Below are positions 1-7,380 of a stretch of 55,966 bases of DNA, piece after piece. This DNA comes from Methanomassiliicoccales archaeon (GTDB lineage Archaea; Thermoplasmatota; Thermoplasmata; Methanomassiliicoccales; UBA472): positions 1 through 55,966 of the forward strand of contig JAPKYJ010000018.1 of the NCBI GenBank assembly GCA_026394375.1, in the 5' to 3' direction. The notes beneath the pieces are model-generated. The model was given only the letters and a program-made list of their open reading frames with translations, made no database searches and had not been told where the DNA came from. Positions within the stretch are counted from its first letter, which is position 1. The number at the start of each line of letters is the position of its first letter. The position numbers and the translations under genes were made by a program.

Positions 1-67
1 CACATCGCACATCTCTCGCGGTCTGTCGTCGCGCCTACCGTAACCACCACTTCTGGGTTTTCCGTAC

Positions 68-157
68 ATTATATTCTACCTATGGTATTATATTCCCCAG
101 TCCGCCTCAAGACGGCTTAAGGAATGATTTGTGATATCTTCTACCTATATATAAAGG
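68..157 (+). promoter_or_regulatory. Promoter region of tfrAB-rnc
   Basis: A strong TATA element, CTATATATAAAGG, lies at 145-157 and predicts a transcript start near 178, giving a leader of about 110 bases before tfrA. Two short direct repeats lie upstream: TTCTACCTAT at 74-83 and 139-148, and ATTATATTC at 68-76 and 87-95. On the minus strand the second pair reads as tandem TATA-like elements, so a divergent gene may start beyond the left edge. Positions 1-290 hold no gene that I can support. Confidence 0.5.
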
Positions 158-290
158 TCGGTATGACAGGCAGTTCCGTTCGCTTCCTACCCTCATTGTT
201 CGCAGAGCCTTCGTCTGCCCCAGGCGATGCTTGCAGGAGAAGTTATTTACTGACACCAGCGCCTGCGGAGAGAAGGACTGAGGTCGGAAG

Positions 291-1994
291 ATGACCCGGA
301 CCATTGAGACGGACGTCCTCGTGATAGGGGGCGGTGGAGCAGGGCTCCGCGCGGCGATCGAAGCAGCCAGGCAGAATGCTCGCGTTCTGATCGTTGCCCG
401 TTCGGTGCTAGGCAAGGCTCACACCACCATGGCCGAGGGAGGGGTGAACGCGGCATTGGGCAACCGCGACCCGGAGGATTCGGTGGAATCGCATTTCCGG
501 GATACGGTGGTGGAGGGTGCATTCCTCAACGACCAGCGTCTGGTGAAGATCCTGGTGGAGCAGATCGCCGATCGCGTCTACGACCTAGAGGAGTTCGGGG
601 CGGTGTTCGACCGAACCCCCGAGGGTGGGATCGCGCAGCGGTCGTTCGGAGGGCAAAGCCACCCTCGCACCTGCTACGTCGGAGACGAGACCGGTCACGA
701 GATGATAATGTCCCTGGTGGAGGAGGTCCGCCGCAGACATATCCGGCACATGGACGAATTCATGATCACCCGGTTGTTCCGAGATGAGACGCGCTGTTCC
801 GGAGCCTTTGGCATCGAGATGAGCTCCGGCGAATACCTGCTGTTCCGCTCCAAAGCGATCGTGTTGTCCTCTGGCGGAGCGGGGAGCCTGTACAAGGTGA
901 CCTCCAATCCTGACGAGGCGAACGGGGACGGATACGCCATGGCCTATGACATAGGAGCCGAACTCATGGACATGGAGCAAGTACAGTTCCATCCCACGGG
1001 CATGGTCTATCCCGATGCGGTAAGGGGCATCCTTGTGACTGAGGCAGTTAGAGGGGAGGGCGGACTGCTCAAGAACTCTCTGGGGGAGAGATTCATGGGG
1101 CGATACAGTCCGGTCCAGATGGAGCTCTCGCCCCGCGACGTGGTCGCCAGGGCGATCTACTCTGAGATCCAGGCCGGCCGAGGGACGGAAAGGGGGGGCG
1201 TCTACCTGGACATCACGCACAAAGACCCAGAGACCGTGCGAAGGAAGCTCCCGCGCATGGTCAAGCAGTTCCAGACCTTTGCTGACCTGGACATCACCAA
1301 GGCGCCTATGGAGGTCGCGCCTACAGCGCATCATTTCATGGGTGGGGTCAAGATTAGGCCGGAGGACAACCGCTCAACTACCGTCGCAGGTCTATACCTG
1401 GCAGGCGAGGTGGAGGGGGGAGTGCACGGTGGCAACCGCCTGGGAGGAAACGCGCTCGCGGAAACGCAGGTCTTCGGTGCGCGCGCTGGTCTCTATGCGG
1501 CGCAGTACGCCAAACAGATCGGCATGGTCCACATCGACCCTGGTGAGGTCATGGGGGAGGCAGAGCGACTGGATTCCATGTTCCGTTCGGGTGAGAGGCC
1601 CCAAGCCCTGCGGCAGAACATCCGACGCATGATGTGGGACCTTGTTGGCATAGTCCGCAACGAGAAGGACCTAGCGCAGGCGCTGGAAGAAATCCGTTCC
1701 ATGCAAAGGAAGGCTCAAGAGGTAGGGGTCTCAGGAGGCAAGCGCTACAATCCCGAGTGGTATGACGCCATCGCTCTCGGGCACATGCTGGTGGTGGCCG
1801 AGGCCATCATCCTGTCGGCCCTGACGAGAAAGGAGAGCCGAGGGGCGCACTTCCGTTCCGATCATCCGCGCCGGGACGACCAGAATTGGTTCGTCAACCT
1901 TAACCTGATCAAAGGAGAAGACGGAGGTATGAAGGTCTTCTCCACTCCCATCCAGGCAGAGAGTATGCGTCCAGAGGAGGCCAGAGAGGAATGA
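291..1994 (+). CDS. tfrA: Thiol:fumarate reductase flavoprotein subunit (TfrA-like)
   Basis: This is the catalytic FAD subunit of the succinate dehydrogenase/fumarate reductase family. In methanogens TfrAB reduces fumarate with coenzyme M and coenzyme B as electron donors, giving succinate and the heterodisulfide. An N-terminal dinucleotide fold (VLVIGGGGAGLRAA) is followed by family motifs HTTMAEGGVNAALG, QFHPTGMVYP, RGEGG, HFMGGVKI and GNRLGGNALAE, and by the usual C-terminal helical domain. At 567 residues it is a typical length. The ATG at 291 follows GAGGTCGG and is where family members begin. It shares an ATGA overlap with tfrB, whose HdrB-like half makes the thiol-dependent enzyme more likely than a membrane succinate dehydrogenase; no membrane-anchor genes are present. 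The family is certain; the natural electron donor is inferred from the partner. Confidence 0.92.
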   Translation: MTRTIETDVLVIGGGGAGLRAAIEAARQNARVLIVARSVLGKAHTTMAEGGVNAALGNRDPEDSVESHFRDTVVEGAFLNDQRLVKILVEQIADRVYDLEEFGAVFDRTPEGGIAQRSFGGQSHPRTCYVGDETGHEMIMSLVEEVRRRHIRHMDEFMITRLFRDETRCSGAFGIEMSSGEYLLFRSKAIVLSSGGAGSLYKVTSNPDEANGDGYAMAYDIGAELMDMEQVQFHPTGMVYPDAVRGILVTEAVRGEGGLLKNSLGERFMGRYSPVQMELSPRDVVARAIYSEIQAGRGTERGGVYLDITHKDPETVRRKLPRMVKQFQTFADLDITKAPMEVAPTAHHFMGGVKIRPEDNRSTTVAGLYLAGEVEGGVHGGNRLGGNALAETQVFGARAGLYAAQYAKQIGMVHIDPGEVMGEAERLDSMFRSGERPQALRQNIRRMMWDLVGIVRNEKDLAQALEEIRSMQRKAQEVGVSGGKRYNPEWYDAIALGHMLVVAEAIILSALTRKESRGAHFRSDHPRRDDQNWFVNLNLIKGEDGGMKVFSTPIQAESMRPEEAREE

Positions 1995-3535
1995 ACGACC
2001 AGGTCATCCGGTTCAGAGTCTTCCGCTTTGACCCGGCGGTGGACGAGGAGCCCCATTACGATAACTATGATGTCCCGTACGTGCCAAAGATGCGCATCCT
2101 GGACGCGCTCAATTACATTCACGAGCACCTCGATGGCTCGCTCTCCTATCGCTACATGTGCCGTGCCAGTCAGTGCGGTTCCTGCACGTTGACGGTCAAC
2201 GGACGACCAGGGCCGGCATGCAAGACCGAGGTGCCAATCGATGGCAAGGAAGTGGTGGTGGAGCCTCTACGGATCTTCCCGGTCATCAAGGACCTGGTCA
2301 CGGATATGGAGCGAGGTTACAGCCGGTTCGAGGCCGCCAGACCGTATGTGGAACGGCCCTCCAGACCCTCCAGGCCGGAGGTGGTGAAGGCGGAGGAGAT
2401 AGAGGAGCTCAAACCCCTCCGCTCCTGCATCGAATGCTGGTCCTGCGTGGCCATCTGCCCGGTGGTGAACGAGATCTCCGACGAGTACCTTGGCCCGATG
2501 GGCATGCGTAAGCTGGCCGAGCTCTCACTGGACAAGCGGGATATACTGGACCGCACGAGCATGGCTTTGGTGGAAGGCGTCTACAACTGCACCACCTGCA
2601 AGAACTGCTGGGCGGTGTGCCCGCAGGAGATCCGCGTGCCGGAGAAGGCCATCGAGAAGCTGCGCGCCATGGCCATCAAAAAGGGGCTGGCCCCGCTTCC
2701 TCCGCACAAAGTGGCCATCGCCTCCATCCGCAACTATTGGAACCCGTGGATGGCACCGCGAGCACAGAGGGCGCGTTGGGCGAGGCCCTTGGACCTACCG
2801 GAGAAAGGCGAGACCATGTTCTTCGCTGGCTGCTCTCCCTCTCTGCTCAAGCAGAACTTGGCGGTGGGGACGGTGAAGATACTCAAGCACCTGGGTGAGG
2901 ACGTGGGCTATCTGAGCAAGGAGGAGAGGTGCTGTTCGTCGCCCCTTCTGAGGGTCGGGGAGACAGCCCTCTTCGAGGAGATGGCCAAGGCCAACATCGA
3001 GGCAATGAGGAAAGCGGGGGCGAAGAGGGTGGTGGTCACCTGCGCCGGCTGCTACAAGGCCTGGAAGGAGGACTATCGCGATCATTTCGGGGAGCTGGGG
3101 TTCGAGGTCCTCCATATCTCCGAGGTCATAGAGAGAGCGCTGAAGGAAGGGGGGATCAAGCTCAAGGAGGCCGAAGTCAATCAATGCACGATCACCTACC
3201 ACGACCCTTGTCATCTTGGCCGTGCTGGAGGAGTGTACGAAGCCCCGCGTTTCGTCCTGACCTCCGTTCCAGGCATTAAGCTGGTGGAGATGGAACGCAA
3301 TCGGGAGAACAGTGCCTGTTGTGGCTCTGGAGGGGGAGTGAAGACCGCTCGTCCCTCGCTGTCGACCACCATCGGTTCCACCAGGTTGAGGATGGTCCAG
3401 GCTACCAGGGCGGACGAAGTGGTCTCGTGCTGTCCCTGGTGCGAGCAGAACCTGGAGGACAGCATCAAGGCGGGAGGATATCCTGCCTGGAGGGTGCGCG
3501 ACCTCGTGGACATCGTCTCAGCGGCGCTGGAGTGA
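1991..3535 (+). CDS. tfrB: Thiol:fumarate reductase iron-sulfur/CCG subunit (TfrB-like)
   Basis: This fusion joins an SdhB-type iron-sulfur module to an HdrB-like thiol-oxidising module. The first 100 residues carry a plant-type 2Fe-2S site (CRASQCGSC, then a further Cys). Two 4Fe-4S motifs follow, CIECWSCVAICP and CTTCKNCWAVCP. From about residue 270 there are two CCG domains, each with a Cys, a CC pair and a CxxC: GCSPS/RCCSS/CAGC and DPCHLG/ACCGSGGG/CCPWC. In HdrB such domains bind the noncubane 4Fe-4S clusters where CoM-SH and CoB-SH are oxidised. At 514 residues the fusion is complete. It overlaps tfrA by an ATGA and ends 5 bases before RNase III. The C-terminal half, including an NYWNPWMAPRA linker, strongly resembles that of the LUD fusion at 35691-37712. 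Confidence 0.92.
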   Translation: MNDQVIRFRVFRFDPAVDEEPHYDNYDVPYVPKMRILDALNYIHEHLDGSLSYRYMCRASQCGSCTLTVNGRPGPACKTEVPIDGKEVVVEPLRIFPVIKDLVTDMERGYSRFEAARPYVERPSRPSRPEVVKAEEIEELKPLRSCIECWSCVAICPVVNEISDEYLGPMGMRKLAELSLDKRDILDRTSMALVEGVYNCTTCKNCWAVCPQEIRVPEKAIEKLRAMAIKKGLAPLPPHKVAIASIRNYWNPWMAPRAQRARWARPLDLPEKGETMFFAGCSPSLLKQNLAVGTVKILKHLGEDVGYLSKEERCCSSPLLRVGETALFEEMAKANIEAMRKAGAKRVVVTCAGCYKAWKEDYRDHFGELGFEVLHISEVIERALKEGGIKLKEAEVNQCTITYHDPCHLGRAGGVYEAPRFVLTSVPGIKLVEMERNRENSACCGSGGGVKTARPSLSTTIGSTRLRMVQATRADEVVSCCPWCEQNLEDSIKAGGYPAWRVRDLVDIVSAALE

Positions 3536-3540
3536 GAGAA

Positions 3541-4314
3541 ATGGGAAGCGCGAACGCAAAGAAGAGGGTCGACTTGGAGGCGGAGCGGGTGTTCTTCGAG
3601 CGAGGCCTGGATGAGCTGCAGGGACGCCTGGGCTACAGTTTCGGGCGCAGGGAGCTTCTCCGGCAGGCGTTGACCCACTCCTCTTATGTGGGAGAGACCA
3701 AGAAGGGCAAGTCCTACGAACGCCTGGAATTCTTCGGCGACCGGGTAATCGAGGTCACGGTGTGCGAATGGCTCTTCCAGAATCGGCCAAACGACGATGA
3801 GGGCGAGCTGAGCAAAGCTCTGGGTTGGATTGCCGACGAAGAGAGCCTGGCGAGGATTGGAGAGGAGTTGGGCCTGAGGAACCTGATAAGGCTGGGACAG
3901 GGCCTCAGAGGGAACGGGATATCCGAGAGCGTCTTGGCGGATGCGGTGGAAGCGATCATGTGCGCCGTCTATTTGGACGGAGGGATGAACCCCGCCGCCA
4001 AGCTGGTGACCAGGCTGGTGCTGAAGGATGGCAAGATAGGGATCATGCCTGAGGATTTCCTCTCTCGGAGCACGCTCGATGAGGTCTGCTGCAAGCTCGA
4101 CCTTGATCCACCAGTATTCACCCATGAAGCGCAAGGACCCGAACATCAGAAGGTCTTTCGGTGCACGGTCTCGGTGGGTGGGGTGATCAAAGGCGAGGGC
4201 ACGGGGAAGACGAAGAAAGCGGCGGAGAGGCGGGCTTCGGCCGATGCGCTGGAGAAGATGCGGCAACATAGCCCTCCGTCCAGCTCTCCAGGCCAGCAAA
4301 ACTGGTCCATTTAA
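3541..4314 (+). CDS. rnc: Ribonuclease III
   Basis: This 257-residue protein is a complete bacterial-type RNase III, which cleaves double-stranded RNA. The catalytic domain (about 17-165) has the signature ERLEFFGDRVIEV with E60, E63 and D67, an acidic EGEL segment at 88-91, and ADAVEA with D134 and E137; all metal-binding acids are present. A double-stranded RNA-binding domain covers about 177-243 and ends in GTGKTKKAAERRASADAL. The ATG at 3541 follows GGAGTGA at the end of tfrB. The reading frame extends further upstream, but only inside tfrB. The 5-base gap indicates one transcript with tfrAB. RNase III is uncommon in archaea, where rRNA processing normally uses other nucleases, so lateral acquisition is plausible. 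Its substrates cannot be read from the sequence. Confidence 0.93.
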   Translation: MGSANAKKRVDLEAERVFFERGLDELQGRLGYSFGRRELLRQALTHSSYVGETKKGKSYERLEFFGDRVIEVTVCEWLFQNRPNDDEGELSKALGWIADEESLARIGEELGLRNLIRLGQGLRGNGISESVLADAVEAIMCAVYLDGGMNPAAKLVTRLVLKDGKIGIMPEDFLSRSTLDEVCCKLDLDPPVFTHEAQGPEHQKVFRCTVSVGGVIKGEGTGKTKKAAERRASADALEKMRQHSPPSSSPGQQNWSI

Positions 4315-4384
4315 ATACGAGGGAGGCTCTCCACCATTCTGACCAGCGCATCGTCTTCGGGTGATGTGGCACGGAGGTTCGGAA

Positions 4385-4933
4385 ATGGCCGAGAAGAAGT
4401 CCAAGACCAAGGCGGGCAAGGGCAAGACAGCGAAGAAGAAAGAGGCTGAGGCTTGCTGCGAGGCGGAACACGAGCATGATGAGAGTTGCTGCGCGGAGCC
4501 GGATTTCCTGTCGGGCAACTCCCAACGGTCATTCGCTCTCTACGACCTTTGGTTCGAGACCTTGAGCCAGGCCGTCAATGAGCAGATCGCGCCGGAACAG
4601 AACAAGCGCGAGATGATGTTCCTCACCGTCTCCAATGCGGTGCTGGACATGGTGATGGATATCCTACCAGAGGACATGAGCGCAGTGGTGGCGGAGAACA
4701 TCGACGACTACCTGGCGGTCACCCTGGTCAACAAGAAGTATGGCGTGGACATCCTCAAGACGTTCCAGGATGAATTCATGCAGGCGCATGGCCGTAAATT
4801 CGATGACGAGGAGAAGCTGGAGAAGGCCTTGGACGATTTCCAGGATAAGTACTGGAACACGCCCCGCAAGGATCTCCAGGGCAAGTCCCCGAACCAGGCG
4901 GTCGAAGAGGCCTTGGCCGAGTTCGAGCTCTAA
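4385..4933 (+). CDS. Unknown protein with a Cys/His-rich N-terminal segment
   Basis: I do not recognise this 182-residue protein. The first 20 residues are almost all Lys, Ala and Gly. They are followed by a symmetrical acidic segment, ACCEAEHEHDESCCAE, whose two Cys pairs flank HEH and could bind a metal. The rest looks like a compact helical domain rich in Asp and Glu, ending NQAVEEALAEFEL. The ATG at 4385 is preceded by GGAGG seven bases upstream, so it is preferred over the ATG at 4361. There are no membrane segments. It follows RNase III after 70 bases and could be in the same transcript. The basic tail suggests nucleic-acid or ribosome contact, but that is speculation. Confidence 0.8.
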   Translation: MAEKKSKTKAGKGKTAKKKEAEACCEAEHEHDESCCAEPDFLSGNSQRSFALYDLWFETLSQAVNEQIAPEQNKREMMFLTVSNAVLDMVMDILPEDMSAVVAENIDDYLAVTLVNKKYGVDILKTFQDEFMQAHGRKFDDEEKLEKALDDFQDKYWNTPRKDLQGKSPNQAVEEALAEFEL

Positions 4934-4987
4934 GCTTCCGGCGATCAACGCAAAACTGAAACCACTTCCCGTTCATTCCTCCATCAG

Positions 4988-5929
4988 GTGGACACTCACT
5001 TGAGCCAAACCTCCTCGGCGCCGGGTAAGATGATTCTGCTGGGAGAGCACGCCGTGGTCTTTGGGCAGCCAGCCATAGCCGTGGCCGTGAATCTGAGGTT
5101 GAGGTGTCGCATGGAACCCGCGACCTCATCGACGCTGAACGGGGCGCCGCTTTCGGAGATATCTCATTCCTACGTCCACCACGCCATACGCCTTTCGGGT
5201 CATGAGGGCCCCTTGGCCTTGACCACCGCCTCTGAGATTCCCTCGGGTTCAGGTCTGGGATCTTCCGCTGCGGTGAGCACCTCCCTGCTAGCGCTACTTC
5301 TCTCCCGCAGAGGGTCGTTCTCAGGGGAGGATGTGGCCAGGAAGGCCTTCGAAGTGGAGCTGGCGGTCCAGGGCCGGGCCAGTCCGGTGGACACTTCGAC
5401 CAGCGTGCATGGGCGAGGCGTTCTGATCGACAACGCTCCTGGTGAGAACTTGCTCTGGCGCATCCAGAAGGATTCGCGGGAGTGGTACGTTCATCATTGC
5501 GACGTTCCCCGGCTCACGTTCGTCATAGGGTTCACCGGGATCCGTGCATCCACCGGTCCGCTGGTGGCGAAGGTTAAGCGTTACCACGACCGCACCGTCT
5601 TCGCTAGGGATATCATCCAGGAGATAGGGCAGCTGACGAGGGAAGGGATTACCAGGCTGAGACGAGGCGATGCGGTGGGACTGGGTGAGCTCATGACCAA
5701 GGACCATCGCCTGCTGGCCATCCTAGGCGTCTCCTCCCCGGAGCTTGACAGATTGGTATCGGCCGCTCTGCCTGATTCCTATGGCGCCAAGTTGACCGGC
5801 GCGGGGGGAGGGGGAAGCATGATTGCGTTGACAGACCGCCCGAAGCAAGTGAGCGAGGCCATCCGCCTCAAAGGCGGCATCCCGTACGAGGTCGCCATCG
5901 GGGAGGATGGAGTGCGCATCGAGCATTGA
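4988..5929 (+). CDS. mvk: Mevalonate kinase
   Basis: A GHMP-family kinase that phosphorylates mevalonate with ATP at the entry to archaeal isoprenoid lipid synthesis. It shows SAPGKMILLGEHAVVFGQ at the N terminus, the glycine-rich ATP loop PSGSGLGSSAAVS near residue 85, the active-site region SPVDTSTSVHGRG with the family Asp, and the C-terminal motif LTGAGGGGSMIAL. At 313 residues it is normal length. The start is GTG at 4988; a TTG at 5000 is the only close alternative, and neither has a clear Shine-Dalgarno sequence. It runs convergently toward the geranylgeranyl reductase gene, 75 bases away, so two successive parts of lipid synthesis sit side by side. The classical enzyme differs from the mevalonate 3-kinase route known in Thermoplasma. 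Confidence 0.93.
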   Translation: MDTHLSQTSSAPGKMILLGEHAVVFGQPAIAVAVNLRLRCRMEPATSSTLNGAPLSEISHSYVHHAIRLSGHEGPLALTTASEIPSGSGLGSSAAVSTSLLALLLSRRGSFSGEDVARKAFEVELAVQGRASPVDTSTSVHGRGVLIDNAPGENLLWRIQKDSREWYVHHCDVPRLTFVIGFTGIRASTGPLVAKVKRYHDRTVFARDIIQEIGQLTREGITRLRRGDAVGLGELMTKDHRLLAILGVSSPELDRLVSAALPDSYGAKLTGAGGGGSMIALTDRPKQVSEAIRLKGGIPYEVAIGEDGVRIEH

Positions 5930-6004
5930 GCCACTGCGTCCGCTGGAATCTTGAGTGGCGGAAAGGGCGAAAGGGAATCGCAGGAAAAGGGGGAATAGAG
6001 GAGC

Positions 6005-7192
6005 TCAGATTAACTCCTCGAACTCCTTGACCAGGTCGGGAAGCTTCCCCTTAAGCGCCGCCAGGAGGTTGTATACGGACATCGACTTGATGTCGCACTC
6101 CGAGAGCACCTTCACGACCTCGTCCAGCGTCTTGTCGGAAAGGGTGATGAGCTTCTCCTTGGCCATCCAATTGCGCCAGAGCTTGTTCTCCAGCTGGTCC
6201 CGCCACAGCTTCTCATACTTCTGCAAGGCGGCCTCACTGAAGTCTCCAGCTTGAGCGCAATCCCCGAGGACCTCGCCGGCGAACACCGCCTGGATAGTCC
6301 CGTTGGCGATGCCCCCTCCAGTGATGGGGTCTATGACCCTGGCCGCATCTCCGACCAGAAGCAGTCCGTCCGCTATCGCCTTCTCCACCGGTGGTGAGAC
6401 GGAAACGGCTGCGGCCACTGCCTCCAACGGCTGTCCGCATCGTAGCCTCTCATCCTTCTTGATGAACTTGTCCAGATATGCCTTGACCTCTCCCGGGTGC
6501 TTGAGCCTGGAGCCAAGGACGCCCAGTCCAACGTTCGCCGTATCCCCTCCTTTGGGGAAGATCCAAGCGTAGCCACCCGGAGCCACCGATCCGATGAGGA
6601 ACTCACAGAAGTCCGGCTCGGCCTTCAGGTTGGTCATTCGGTACTGGAAGCAGGAGGTGATGTCCGAAGGCTTGATGGTCGTATTGAGGCCGCCCCATCG
6701 TCCCACTTGCGATTCGTAGCCATCGGCACCGACCACGCACTTGGCGGTGATCTTGATTGGCTCGCCGAAGCTCGTGCCCACGATGCCGCGCACCTTGCCT
6801 TCATCCTTGATCAGGCCGGTGGCAGCGGTCTTGAGCATGATCTCCGCGCCCGCCCGGGCCGCATCCGCCGCCAGAGCCTTGTCGAACAAGTGCCGGTTGA
6901 GCACCAGCCCGACCTCGTTGCCGGCGTTCCTTTCGTCCAGGCGGAAGACGTTGCCGTTGGGGGAAACGATCTTCGCACCTGCGATCTCCGTCGAGATCCA
7001 GCTCCTGTCGATCTTGAGCTTGGCCTTCTCCAACCCTTCGCGAGAGATGCCTTCTGCGCAACGAAGGGACGCGCCAATCTCCTGGCGCTTCTCGATTAGG
7101 AGCACCTTGGCGCCCTTCTTGGCCGCGTGCAGAGCGGTGACGCTACCTGCCGGTCCGGCGCCGACCACGATGACGTCGTAGTCGAACTTCAT
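6005..7192 (-). CDS. Geranylgeranyl reductase (archaeal lipid saturation)
   Basis: A flavoprotein of the digeranylgeranylglycerophospholipid reductase family, which saturates the double bonds of the isoprenoid chains of archaeal membrane lipids. The N terminus has the FAD fold VIVVGAGPAGSVTALHAAKKG. This is followed by the family motif ASLRCAEGISREGLEK, a middle GADGYESQVGRW segment, YAWIFPKGGDTANVGLGV, and the second FAD motif LLVGDAARVIDPITGGGI. At 395 residues it is full length. Its ATG overlaps the ferredoxin stop codon as ATGA. The small ferredoxin encoded just upstream is a likely electron donor, because homologues need a low-potential donor. It is the last gene of the tetraether synthase-like operon. 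Confidence 0.93.
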   Translation of the reverse strand: MKFDYDVIVVGAGPAGSVTALHAAKKGAKVLLIEKRQEIGASLRCAEGISREGLEKAKLKIDRSWISTEIAGAKIVSPNGNVFRLDERNAGNEVGLVLNRHLFDKALAADAARAGAEIMLKTAATGLIKDEGKVRGIVGTSFGEPIKITAKCVVGADGYESQVGRWGGLNTTIKPSDITSCFQYRMTNLKAEPDFCEFLIGSVAPGGYAWIFPKGGDTANVGLGVLGSRLKHPGEVKAYLDKFIKKDERLRCGQPLEAVAAAVSVSPPVEKAIADGLLLVGDAARVIDPITGGGIANGTIQAVFAGEVLGDCAQAGDFSEAALQKYEKLWRDQLENKLWRNWMAKEKLITLSDKTLDEVVKVLSECDIKSMSVYNLLAALKGKLPDLVKEFEELI

Positions 7193-7380
7193 TTCTTTCC
7201 CTCCATCCTAATAGCGCCCACGGGGCACAGCTTGACGCAGCGGCCGCAGCGGTTGCAGGCGTCGCTGAATGCCAGCAGCACCTCGGCCAAGTAGATGGCG
7301 TTCTGGGGGCAGGAACCGACGCAAGCCCCACAATGCATGCACTTCTCATTGTTGACCTTCGCCCAGGTCGCCTCGCTCAT
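7189..7380 (-). CDS. Small 2[4Fe-4S] ferredoxin
   Basis: A 63-residue dicluster ferredoxin with two classical motifs, CMHCGACVGSCP at 14-25 and CNRCGRCVKLCP at 42-53. The ATG at 7380 overlaps the stop of the radical SAM gene (ATGA), and its own stop overlaps the next start in the same way, so the three proteins are translationally coupled. A longer reading frame exists upstream, but only inside the radical SAM gene. Lying between a radical SAM enzyme and a geranylgeranyl reductase, both of which need low-potential electrons, it probably serves one or both. The partner assignment is inferred from position. Confidence 0.93.
   Translation of the reverse strand: MSEATWAKVNNEKCMHCGACVGSCPQNAIYLAEVLLAFSDACNRCGRCVKLCPVGAIRMEGKK

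Noticed and set aside
3211-4518. 435-codon minus-strand frame opposite tfrB and rnc
   Set aside because: It is a shadow of three genes with clear motifs on the plus strand; its composition is that of reverse-read coding DNA.
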